A stretch of DNA of 64,000 nt from Psoroptes ovis (taxonomy: Eukaryota > Arthropoda > Arachnida > Sarcoptiformes > Psoroptidae): assembly GCA_002943765.1 (NCBI GenBank), contig PQWQ01000006.1:2852001-2916000 (forward strand), given 5' to 3'. The notes beneath the pieces are model-generated. The model was not told where the DNA came from. It worked only from the letters and a program-made list of their open reading frames with translations, and did not search any database. How positions within the stretch are numbered: the stretch's first letter is position 1; each line of letters starts with the position of its first letter. Below are positions 39,184 through 51,100 of the stretch, piece after piece. Made by a program: the position numbers and the translations under genes.

Positions 39184-41173
39184 ATGCTATTCAATTTACG
39201 TATATTTTATCTCTATTTTTTCACCAATATTCTTACAAATTATGTTCATGGAACTACTGAAATTCTAAGGCCAAGAGGTGTACCTCTTTCAAGTAAGCCG
39301 GTTGTCAATTGAAATTTTTATTTGATTATTTTGCATATTTTTATCTGTGAATAGAAAAATCATTTTATGATCCTGGAAAAGATTTCCAGTGTTTAGATGG
39401 TTCTGCAACGATACCATTTTTATTAGTAAATGATGATTATTGTGATTGTAATGATGGCAGTGATGAACCAGGAACTAGTGCTTGTCCAAATGGCCTATTT
39501 CATTGTTCGAATATTGGTTACGTGGAGAAAATCATTCCTTCATCTCGTGTCAATGATGGCATTTGTGGTATGTTATTCAAAATATTTTTGCCATAATTGT
39601 GTCTAATTGTGCGATCAATGACAATATTTTCTAGATTGTTGTGATGCAAGTGATGAATATAACAGCTCGAAAAAATGTGAGAATAATTGTATAGAATTAG
39701 GTGAAAAAATGCGTTTAGAACGTGAACAATATTTAGAATTGATGAAACAAGGCAATGAAATACGTCAAACGTATGTTGAAACAGCTAAGCAGAAAATTGA
39801 TGAGACAAAACACGAATTAGAAGAATTAAAAACGCAAATGAATGATGCTGAGACAATCAAAAATGAAAAACTTGAAATAAAAAATAAAGCTGAAGAGCTA
39901 GAAAAAGAAGCATTGGAAATACATCGTGCTAAAGAAGATGAGTTACGCAAACAGCATGAAGAAGAATTCAATCGTAATAGAGAGATTGCTGAACATCAAC
40001 AAGCAACCGTCGTTTTTCAGAAATTAGATACCGATTCAAATGAGATTGTGACTGCTGATGAAATAAAATCAAATATTAGATTCGATCGTGATAATGATGG
40101 CACGGTTTCGGATGAAGAAACCAAGGTAATTCCATAGAATTTGTATGAATTTTAATCATTAGATTTATTTCAAATTTAGTACTACTTGAATGGTTTGGAT
40201 AAAGTTGATCTGCATACATTCATCGAATCGTGTTGGGTATTGATTAAACCAATTTTTGAAAATGAACAGGTTCGGTCATCATTCCATATTTTGCTTTGAG
40301 CTTTTTGCTTATTTTCTATGTTTGCATAATAGACTAATGATAATGATGCGCAGCAACAAGCTAATCCTGAAGCCCCTGAATATCAACCAGATGATACTAA
40401 TCCAGAAACGACAGCAAATGAAGATGAATCGCTTGATGTAATCAATTTGAATTTAAATTTTGAAAATAATCGATTTTTTATGATTATGAATCTTTTCTAT
40501 TTAAATTTAGCATGAAGAAGAATCAGATGAATTAGAACATGAATCAAGTTATTCAACAATGCCGAACATAAATACACCGATAAAATTAGAATACGATGAG
40601 TCGACTCAAAAATTAGTTGATGATGCGAAAAAAGCACGCGATGATTATAATCAAGCCGATGTAAAATATCAAGATATTCAAACAAAAATACGTGAATTAG
40701 AAGTTGTATTAGAAACTGATTATGGACAGAATGGTGAATTTATGGCATTGAAAGATCAATGTTTTGAACTGGATGAAAATGAATATGTCTATAAATTATG
40801 TCCATTTAATTCAGCATCACAACGTTCAAAATCTAATGGAGCTGAAATCAATCTTGGGTATGTTTTTTGTAATATTGAAAAAATGGATTTATTTCCTAAA
40901 AATTATTTTCTATTATCAATTAGTCGTTGGGGTAAATGGATCGGTTCCGAACAGAATCGTTATGAACGATTTATTATGGAAAGCGGCACACAATGTTGGA
41001 ATGGACCAGCAAGATCTGTGATCGTACATTTAAGCTGTGGTAGTATGAATGAACTAATACGTGCATCTGAACCAAATCGTTGTGAATATAGTTTTGAATT
41101 TAAAACACCAGCTGCTTGTGTTTTGAATCAATCAATTATAAATGATCATGAAAATAAACATACCGAACTTTAA
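39184..41173 (+). CDS. PRKCSH: Glucosidase II beta subunit
   Basis: Seven exons: 39184-39292, 39355-39567, 39635-40125, 40180-40269, 40333-40437, 40511-40857 and 40924-41173, predicting 534 residues (human 528). A signal peptide is followed by two LDL-receptor-A-like modules (CDCNDGSDEP and CCDASDEY). A Glu/Lys-rich coiled coil and two EF-hands come next (DTDSNEIVTADE and DRDNDGTVSDEE), then an acidic linker and a C-terminal MRH domain (YKLCPFNSA, GRWGKWIG, CWNGPARS, EPNRCEY). The chain ends in KHTEL, a variant of the KDEL retrieval signal. Role: holds the alpha subunit in the ER and recognises mannose so that glucoses are trimmed from N-glycans. The last intron is 66 nt and open in frame; family comparison shows it is spliced out. 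The fourth exon has an atypical GTTCGG donor. Confidence 0.94.
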
Positions 41174-41554
41174 TTTTTTTAATTACTTTAAATTGACTGT
41201 ATTTAAAATTATTTTTATTATGATTTTTATCTCATCATTAAATAAATTTTGAAAAATTGACAATTTTTTGTTCTTTAGATGGCCACATGATGGCATGAGC
41301 ACGGATTAGCAATGTTTTGCTCACCATTTTTTTTCTTTTTTTGTTAACCTTAAATTTTTTCTGAGAATAAAAAAATAAAAAAATTAATTTTTCTTATTTT
41401 ATTTTGTTATAATTTTGTTTTTGAGATAAAATTGAGTTTTTTCTTGTTTTGTGGTGCGTAATTTTCTCATTCGACTCATTTATAAATTTTACCGGCGTGT
41501 TTAGATATTTCAAATGATTTTCTTATCAATTTTCCGTTAAGATTTCAAAAAATT
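41174..41554. other. Intergenic region glucosidase II beta-RTF1
   Basis: 381 bp. AATAAA-like words lie near 41240, and a short GC-richer patch with GATGGC twice lies near 41279-41300. No exon is seen. Confidence 0.5.
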
Positions 41555-43985
41555 ATGACACGAAAACGAAATCGATCTTCTAATGATGTTTCATCTTCAG
41601 AATCATCAGCATCATCAAACGAATCATCATCATCATCTTCATCATCAGAATCAATGTCAGATGATGATAAAAAACCTATTGATTCAAGGAAAAAAAACGT
41701 TAACGCAAATAAACCAGCAGCCAAAATGATGCCATCTGATTCATCAAGTAGTTCAGATGATAGTGATGACGACGAATGGAATGCAAAACCAAAAGCGAAT
41801 AAATCAAAAGTAAAACGAAACACTAATAACAAAACGGCAGTTAAAAAACAGCCAACCACAAAAACGGTAAAGAAAAAAATGAGAACGGCGGCCACCAATT
41901 CGAGTGATAATAGTGATGATAATGACGAAAATAATAATAATCATCAGAGTAATGTCAATAATAATTATGATAATGAAAAAGAAGAAGGTGAAGTTGATTT
42001 TAGCGATGATGACGATGATGATGATAATGAAGAATTCAATGATGGTTTTGATGAAAATTTATTGGGTGATGAAGAAGATCAGAAAAAATTAGCCCAAATG
42101 ACTGAAAAAGAGCGTGAACAAGAATTATTTAATCGCAGTGAAAAACGTGAAGTATTAAGAACAAGGTTTGAAATCGAGCGCAAACTACGTTTAGCCAAAA
42201 AACAAGAAATGAAAAAAAAATCTAATAATAATAATGCCAATAATAATAACAATGATAAACAAAATGATTCAAAAAATTTGGACTCATTATTCACCGAATC
42301 AGCATCACGTAGTGTTGAACGAAGAAGGAACATGGAAGACAAAAGAAAAGTTAAAGATGCCATGAAAGGATTGAAAGCCGAAAGGGAAAAAAAGAAAGAA
42401 AAATTAAAACAAAAATTAAAAGCCACCGATATTTATTCAGATTCTTCTGATTCAGATGATTCAAATGTTGATTTAAGAGTAATAAAAAAAGATCGTAAAA
42501 AATCATCATCATCCGATGATTATTCATCATCATCATCAATATCAGACGATAGTGATGTTGATACCAGAGAAAAATCGAATAAAAGAGATAATGATTGGGA
42601 TAATGAACGATCTGGTGATCATGATGAAAATATAGAACAATTCGATTTTACTATTGAACACTTGAATTCAATACGTTTATCAAGATTTAAAATGGAAAAA
42701 TGGTGTCATGCACCATTTTTTCGTGATACAGTGATGAATGCATTTGTACGTATTGGCGTCGGTAATAGTTCATCATTAACACAGTATCTTGTTGGACAAA
42801 TCGTTGATGTTGTAGAAACACCTAAAATATATACATTAGGCCAAACTAGAACAAATAAAGGTATAAAATTGAAACATGCAAATGATCCCGAAAGGATATT
42901 TCGTCTTGAATATGTGTCGAATTCCGAATTCAATGAAACCGAATTTCAACATTGGTATTCTAAAATGATTGCCGACAAATGCGACTTTCCAACCAAAGAT
43001 CTAGTCGAAAGGAAAAAATCTGATATACAAAGAGCCATCAATTATAATTACAGGTATTGTGTTTTTATTTGATCACATAATTTTTTTTACCATTTATCTT
43101 TTTTATTCATATTAAAGTAATGAAGATATTGAAATGATTGTAGCAGAAAAAGAACGTTTCAAAAATAAACCAACGAATTTCGCCATGAAAAAAACACAAT
43201 TAATAAAAGATAAAGAATTTGCTGAAATGAATGGTGACCATGAAAAAGCCATTGAAATTAGCAAAGAAATTGACAGACTTGAAGAAGAATCGAAAAAATT
43301 GGAAAAGAAACGAACACAAAGTATTGCATCAATATCATTCATAAATGAACGTAATCGTATGCGTAATATACAAGAAGCAGAACGTGCTATCGCTGAAGCA
43401 GCTAAAGAAGCACAAAATCAAAAAGATGACCCATTTACTAGGCGTAAATGTGCACCAACAATGATACACGTATTTAATAAAAATAAACAATCACAATCAA
43501 ATACTGATTCCTCAAATACTAAAAATAATAATGAACAATCATCATATCAGCAACAAGCAGTGAAAAATTCTGAAACAAAAGAAAATAGCGATTCAAATGA
43601 TTTTGTGAATAATAACAAAAATGGACAAAACACAAAATCCAATAATAATAATAATACTAATCCTGATAATACTGATATGTTTAGTGTACATAATTTTGAA
43701 ATAAAAATTGACTTTGAAACACTCGATTCTGGATTAGTTGGTGGTAATAATAGTAATGACAACGATATGTCAACAACATCATCAACAGCAGCAACGAATA
43801 CATCATCATTATTGTTCACTGGATTATCCTCATCGAATAACGCTAAAACAAATGGTCTATCATCATTGATGATGCGTTCAAATCATCATACTCATCATCG
43901 CAATCTTACATTGTCAAATTCATCTGGAACAAATCGTCGTATGTTGAATTTAGATGAATATAAAAAGAAAAAAGGCTTAATTTAA
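41555..43985 (+). CDS. RTF1: RTF1, PAF1-complex subunit
   Basis: Two exons, 41555-43053 and 43118-43985, predicting 788 residues (human 710). The N-terminal half is Ser/Asp/Glu/Lys-rich low complexity, followed by EKEREQELFNRSEKREVLRTRFEIERKLR, a block highly conserved in RTF1. The Plus3 domain (about 355-500) includes IRLSRFKMEKWCHAPFF, AFVRIGVG, YLVGQIVDVVETPKIY, LGQTRTNKGI and LKHANDPERIFRLEYVSN. A conserved charged helix follows (MIVAEKERFKNKPTNFAMKK; AEMNGDHEKAIEI), then DPFTRRKCAPTM and an Asn/Ser-rich tail. RTF1 binds SPT5 through Plus3 and stimulates H2B ubiquitination and elongation by Pol II. The conserved IERKLR block and Plus3 are intact. Confidence 0.95.
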
Positions 43986-45134
43986 AATTTATAAAATGAA
44001 GAAGGAAGAAAAAATTCAAAATTGATTTGAATTTATATAATTTTTCTCCATTTTTTTTTCTTAAATAATCATCATAATAATTCCTTAAATAATCGATCAA
44101 TGTTTTTTGTTGAGGGTCAAAAAAATAAATTTTTAAAATTTATCATAATCGAAATGATAATTTTAAAAATTTTTCCATAAAACAACAACAGCAGCAACAA
44201 TACACTGCAACAAACACAAATACTAAATAATCGTAAAACAAAAAATTCTCATTTTCATATTTTGCATCTGATGAATACGAATTGTGTTGATTGTAATAAA
44301 TAATTTTATTTCAATAAATAATGAATAAAAAATTTTTCCATTAATTTCAAAGTATTAATATGAATCAATAAATAATTCATTTGAATTTTTGAAAAAAATA
44401 AAAAAAAATCAAATTTTTATTTGATTGTCAAGAAAAGTAAAATAAATATTTGATTAATTTTCATTGGAAAAAATGAAATAAATAAAATTCAATACATTTT
44501 TTAAAAATGTATTGTTCTTATTGTATTTGAATATTAAAATCGTGGAAAAAATTGATTGAAATAAATAAATTATCATTCGAAAAAAATTGTTCAAATCATT
44601 TGCCATAGAATAAATAAAAAATTGAACCAAATTGAGTCTGAAAAAATATCTGAAATGTTTAAGATGTTTAAATTTCTGTGTGCTTTGAATCGAATTGTTT
44701 TTTTGAATTATGAGTAAACATTTTTGAAATTTTCAATCATTGAAAATATAGATAAATAAATGAATAAATGAATGAATAATTGAATAAATAAATAAGTTTT
44801 GGTATTTTTTCAATTCAAAAAGAAAAAATTGATATTTACATTTGAATAAAGTTAAATGTGTAATCGGGTGTAAATGAGTGTTTTAAAAGTGAAGAGAAAG
44901 GCAGGAAAAATATTTATTAATTATGATGATTTTAATCATCAATTTTGAATTGATTGTCGCAATTAATCAATTGTAAAATAATGTTGTTGTCCCGTGTCCC
45001 CATGTGATTAGTTATGGAAAAAATGTTTTTAAGTCAGAATTTTTGTTTATTTTGATAATATTATTATCGTTTGTCTTTATAAATGCTGAAAATCATTTTC
45101 ATTGTTTCATATTTCAATTATTTTGTCTTGAAAA
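43986..45134. other. Convergent 3' region RTF1 / ZP-PAN gene
   Basis: 1.15 kb, very AT-rich, with many AATAAA words and an AAAT/GAAT-rich run at about 44751-44796. No coding signal is seen. Confidence 0.5.
44751..44796. repeat. AAAT/GAAT simple repeat
   Basis: A degenerate tetranucleotide run of about 46 bp alternating AAAT and GAAT units. Confidence 0.7.
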
Positions 45135-48100
45135 TTATTGAAAAACATTATAGTGTTGATGATAATTGTTTGCCGAAGATGAAGATGATGCTGAACCGGC
45201 ATGATTGGCGTACATTGTTGGACGAATATTATCATTATCACCACTATTATTATTAGCACCGATTTTATTATGATTTTTACGATTATCAATCAAATCCCAT
45301 GAAATTGATGGCAGTGATTTTAATTTTTGTTGTTGATGATGATCATTCGAAAATCTTTTAGCACTGTGATTACGCAAACATGCCCATGTTAATAATAATA
45401 CTAATTGTGCTAAGAGGAAGAATGTTCCAGCAAATATAAAGCCCATAGTGTTCAAGCATGTACCAGTGTTTGCAATGAAATCATGTCGTTCAATGATGGT
45501 TGCTATTTTGTCACAAAAAATAGTGATTTATGGAAAATTGAAATTTTTTTCGTTTAAAATTAAGACTAACCTTCATCATCATATAAATTGGATGATTGTG
45601 AATGCTGATGTTGCTGTTGGCTAGATTGATTTTTACGTTTATCTTTGCCATTGAAGGGGAATTTATCTTTGATTTGTATGGCTTTTGCAACAATTATTTC
45701 TTCTTCATTAAGAATTTCTTCATTATTATTAATTGTGGCAATACTTCGTTTATTGAATAAACTACGTCTACGGCGGCGGCGACCATATGAATTTAATTCT
45801 CTTAAACTTCCATCATAACCACGTATATCACATTGTACTGGTTCACAAGATGGCAAACAAGGTGTGACTAAGGCACGAAATTGTACTGTTTCGGATGTTG
45901 GAAATTTGAATGCATCAAATGGTGCTTCTATCGCTTTACGATCACCACCAATTTTGTTCATTGCACCCATGATAGCAATATCTGTTGGACAACCATTTGA
46001 ATCGATTAATAAAATTTCTGATTGATCTTGTCCATCAACAGCCACCAATTCTCGAACAAAAATTTCAAATGGACCTGCATTAAACAAAAACAAACCGAAA
46101 CGTCGAATAATTGTGCCTCAGAAAAATATAATGAATACGTACTTGTTGTTTCTACAATTTCGAAACGTATCATAAGTGGATCACCAACTTGTGCCGAAAC
46201 AATGTTGCTACCTGAACGATCAGTGATTCTCATTGTGACATTTGGCGAGCTAACTACTGCTGATTGACTGTCAGTAGCATCCACATCACTAAATTTCAAA
46301 TAAAAATGGGAAAAATTGGAATTTTATCATCAATTTTGACTCAAAGTTATGAAACATACCTATCAACAGTAAGATTAACATCATTGGAAATACTACGATT
46401 CGATAAATCATATTTACAATGAATATTTAGGCCTAAATCTTTTGTTGTTACAATTAAATCATGATGTTGTATAACAATATCATTACTGAAATGTCCATGT
46501 CCATTTTCTTTAACATTACAATCAACATCATGATATTTCATACGCAACTCAAAATCTAAACTATTATGTATATCTTCCATACAAAGATTTGGTTTGGATT
46601 TTGCATAAATTTTTCCATCAAATACTTTGGTCGTTTGTACACGTGCAATCATTTCACGTGATTTACACAAGATGCTCACTGAAGCGACAAGAAAAAAATG
46701 GAAAAAAATAAATTGGATTAATATTTTTATTTTTAAACCAGTAAAGGAGAAAAAAGAAAAATCAATAGAAAAACAGTTGTCACAGTCGACATTGGCATCA
46801 AACTTGTTTGACATATATTCGATTCTTTGTTTTTGATTAAAATAAATTAATTTTTTCCAATATTTTCATTATTAAATCATATAAAAGAGTAGAAAAATTA
46901 ATAAATAAATGAGATAACCTTGCAAAATGTCAAGCGAATCTAATGACAAGGTGAAAAATTTTATTCTGAAGAGTAGTAGACAAATAAAGGCTAAACGAAT
47001 AAACAATACAATATACGGTCGATATTTGCTTGGAAATCATCTTCTAAGGAATAATATTGAAGTAAAAATAAAATTATTACCCTTCATTCATTCATTCATT
47101 CATTCACACAAACACACATACAAGTATTATCTCATGTCTGTTGTAGGTATTGCAGCTGCTGTTGGTGCTATCATTGATGATGGATAGATACTGATCATTA
47201 CCATCATCATATTGAATTGAATAAGAATATTTAGGAAAAGAAGAAGACGAAGAAAAAACATTTGTTTATATTAAATGATCATGATGATGACTATGAAAAT
47301 GGTGATGATACTAGAGAATGTATTATGAAATGAAGCTGCTAAATAGAGCGAATATTCTTCGGCTAATAACAGCAACAACAGGTATAACGACAACAAGTTT
47401 AACCAAGTGAATAAAATGAAATTTTAAATATAAAAAAAAATTCAAAACAATTTGTACCATTATCACATATATAATAATCATTTTGTTGTATGCGAAAAAA
47501 TGCTTAGGCAAATATATGTATCATGGCACATACTATACATTTTTACAAACATTTACAAATATCATTATCAAATTGACGGGCAAACAAACAAACCAAACGG
47601 AGAAAAAATTTCCATTTTTTTTACCACAATACACTGAGATATTACATAATGATATCTTCGAATTTACAACAATATTTTACCGTTCATATATCTACTGTTT
47701 TTGTGTGTTGTAATACCGCTTTTTCTATTCGGTTATTCGTACCTGGCTAAATGTAATAATAATCAAAATAATAACGAATGAATGACGAGACATTTTTTAT
47801 TTCTATTTTATTTTTTCGAGAGAAAAATGAATAGTAACCTATTTATTTCCTGTATTTTATTTCATTATATTTTATTTATTTCCATCTAAATCACTATTAT
47901 TGACCTGTTAATTTTTTTTGTTTGTGATTCGGTTAAATAAATATGTATTGATATTTGACAATTATGTGTTGTGTAGTGTTTGCCAATATCGGGAAATATC
48001 AAAGCATTGAAAATTTTATTTAACAGTTTTTCTCGATTATTTGATGAAAAAAAAGTTATTAGTCGGCTACCAGTTTATTTGGTGCCGGCGTTTGATGTTT

Positions 48101-51100
48101 GTTTTATAATTGTTTTAAATTTTTATCATTTGAAATGAATGGTGGCAAAATATGGAACATTTAAAACTTACCATTATAACAAGAATGTAATTCATATGTA
48201 ATAGCACCATTGACTTGTAGATATGCATCTTCGATATGTGATAATGAATATTTATCCAAATGACTTGTACGACAAACATGATTATGATTGTTTGGATCAC
48301 CTAAATCGAATGAATGGCAACGATATGATGATGATAAACATTTTTCACGACATTCATCAATTGTTTTAATATTTTGATAAACAAAATCAACTGTTTTCAA
48401 TAATTTTCCTTCCAACGGGCGAAAATCGCATAATTTTTTCGGTTCTAATGTTTGGTATTCAGGTTAAAAAAATAAGAAAAATGAATAAATAAAATTTTGA
48501 ATGAATAAAAATTTACATCGTAAACATGTGGGCACCAAAAAAATATGTACAACTAGAATATAACAATGATAATGATGATGATCATCATTCAGAGGATTTT
48601 TACCAAGCATTATATTCATAATTTTACTCTTTGTTCAAAAGATGTTTTCACATCATCATCATAATCATTATCATTATTTCTACTACTAATCTAATGGTTG
48701 ATTGTTAAAAAACAGGAGGAAAAAAACTCATCTCCTGTATTGTTTGTCAAATTGACCTTGAATTTTTTATCATTATCATTTATGAAAGAACGAAATGATG
48801 TTATTCAATATTGGATTTTGGGAACATATTTTTCTATATTTTAAACTAAAAAACATAATAAGGAACCGAAATTTTTAAAAAATTCAATTTCTATCAAAAT
48901 GAATGTCTTGAAATTTTGTTATTATTCTTGATTATTATGATGATCATAACTATTATTCATTATTATCATTGTTAGATTCTATTCATTCGATCAAGGATGA
49001 TGATGAAAAACTATAAATCGCATAATAATCGCTCAATAATGATAATGATAATCAAAACATAAATCTATCAATCATTCATCAATTATTTTGATGATGGATT
49101 TTTGAGTGTGATCATTATAACTTCAATGCATTCATGCAAAATAGATTTGCCAATATTATATTCAGTGATGATTATTGTCGATCATCATTTTTTTTATGCT
49201 TTTCAGTATGTTTATTGACATCATTTTATGATCATCAATTTTGTTATAACAAATGAAATATCTTTAAATTATTATTTTGCAATAAATTTCAACTATTTCA
49301 ATGGTAGAATGTTCGGCATGATTGAAACAAATTATAATATGTTAATCTTTATTGACTGAGATTCTTTTCTATTTCTGTCATTAATTTATAAATATAGTGT
49401 TTCTATTTGAAAATAATATTGAAAAATAATGTAAATACATATCATAAAAAACACAATTTTAAATTTTGTTTTAATAATTTTTATTTAATCTTATTTTATT
49501 TTCAATTATTTTGTTAATTTTATATTTTTTCTACCTTGTGTGGTAGTTGATTCTCAGAATTGGAATGCCTGATGCAATGTTAATTTTTAACATTGCAATA
49601 TTTCAACGGTTTTTTGGGGGATATTCACAAAAGACGAATTTCATGATTTTTAGACTTTATCATGACATCCCCCCGCCTAAGATGTTGCGTTGGGATACCA
49701 GCGTCGATTGGTTGATATCTAAATCTTGCTTTCTTATTGATTTTATCGCGACTAAAATTTTTTATATCTGTGTAATGAAAATCATCATATGTTTCACGTT
49801 TTGATGTTCTGGGTAAATCTTTAAGTGGCATTTGTTTGTAATTTCTGGTTTTTTGATAATTGACATCATTTTTTACATGGCATTCATGTAACTTGATGAC
49901 TATTGGTTTGCGATGATGTTGATGCAATTGAGAACATTGATTGGATCTGCGCTGGTAAGATTGGTCATTGAATTGTTTAATACCTGAATGAATGCGACGA
50001 TGTTGCGCTAGATGTATTGGGTTCGTCAATGATTTTATTTTATTTTGTGGTGGTTGTTGTGGTTGGGTTTTCGGTTTCATTGGTTGGAATGGTCTTGAAT
50101 TGAAAATTTTGTTGATTCGATTATCATTTGAATGTTTTTGATATTTGTTTTCCTTGTTTTGTTGTTGTTGTTGATATCGTTCTGAGCGGTTTCTCGAACG
50201 TTGGTTCATTCTATTATCTTTAGTCATTGACGTTTCAGTTGAATTCATTCCCTTTTGATAAATTTGTTTAGCTATTAGTTCATTGTTTTTTGGTTCAATA
50301 TTAAGCTGAAATAGTACCATTGATGATCGAGATAACATGATAGTATCGTATAGATGTTCAACAACAAAGAATTTCAAATTTTTTTCTATATTGCCGATTT
50401 TCACTGTTGCGATGACCGAATTTTCTAATTTTGTTCTCTTACCTAATAATATCAAATCAAGATTCACTTTTTCCGGTTGTAATTTCAATGAATTGCAAAT
50501 AGAAGGCGTCATTACATTCATGTTGGATCCAGTGTCAATCATCAATTCATAGTGTTTATTATTAATTTTGCCCTGAACTTTCACTTGTGGTATTTTTAAT
50601 TCATCATATAATTTGTTATCTTCACCATCTTGTTGATTGTTATCTTGAATTTCAGTTTCATTTGTTGTTAATTGGTAGTTTTCAAAAATGTCACTGCTGA
50701 TTTCAGCCAAAAAATTAGTTTCATTTATATTAGATTGTTGATCACGATTATCTGATTCATTCAAATTGGATAATGACTGCGATTGATTGTTTTCAGATTG
50801 GGTGACCAAGAAATTTTGGTTATTATTTTGATTGTTATTTCTATTAATTTTATTATTACTATTATTATTACAAAATAATGGATGATGTTTCTGTAAGCAG
50901 ATACTGCAACGTCGAACGTTACGACAATCAGTAGCTCGATGATTTGTTTTAAAACAATTGTGACACAGGTTACGACTTTGTATTATGCGTTTTTTTTCTG
51001 AAGGATTAATTTGGGATCTGCAGTCTACTGTATTGTGAGAGTTGTTGTTACAAAAGTAGCAGATAAATCTGTTCATTGTTGCTGCAGTTGTTATATTATT

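Noticed and set aside
41545..42426. Long reverse-strand frames opposite RTF1
   Set aside because: Ser/Phe/Leu-rich mirror of the Ser/Asp/Lys codons of RTF1; a composition artefact.
46927..47713. Several + strand frames inside a ZP-gene intron
   Set aside because: AT-rich, repetitive (ATTC and CAAAC runs), overlapping in different frames.
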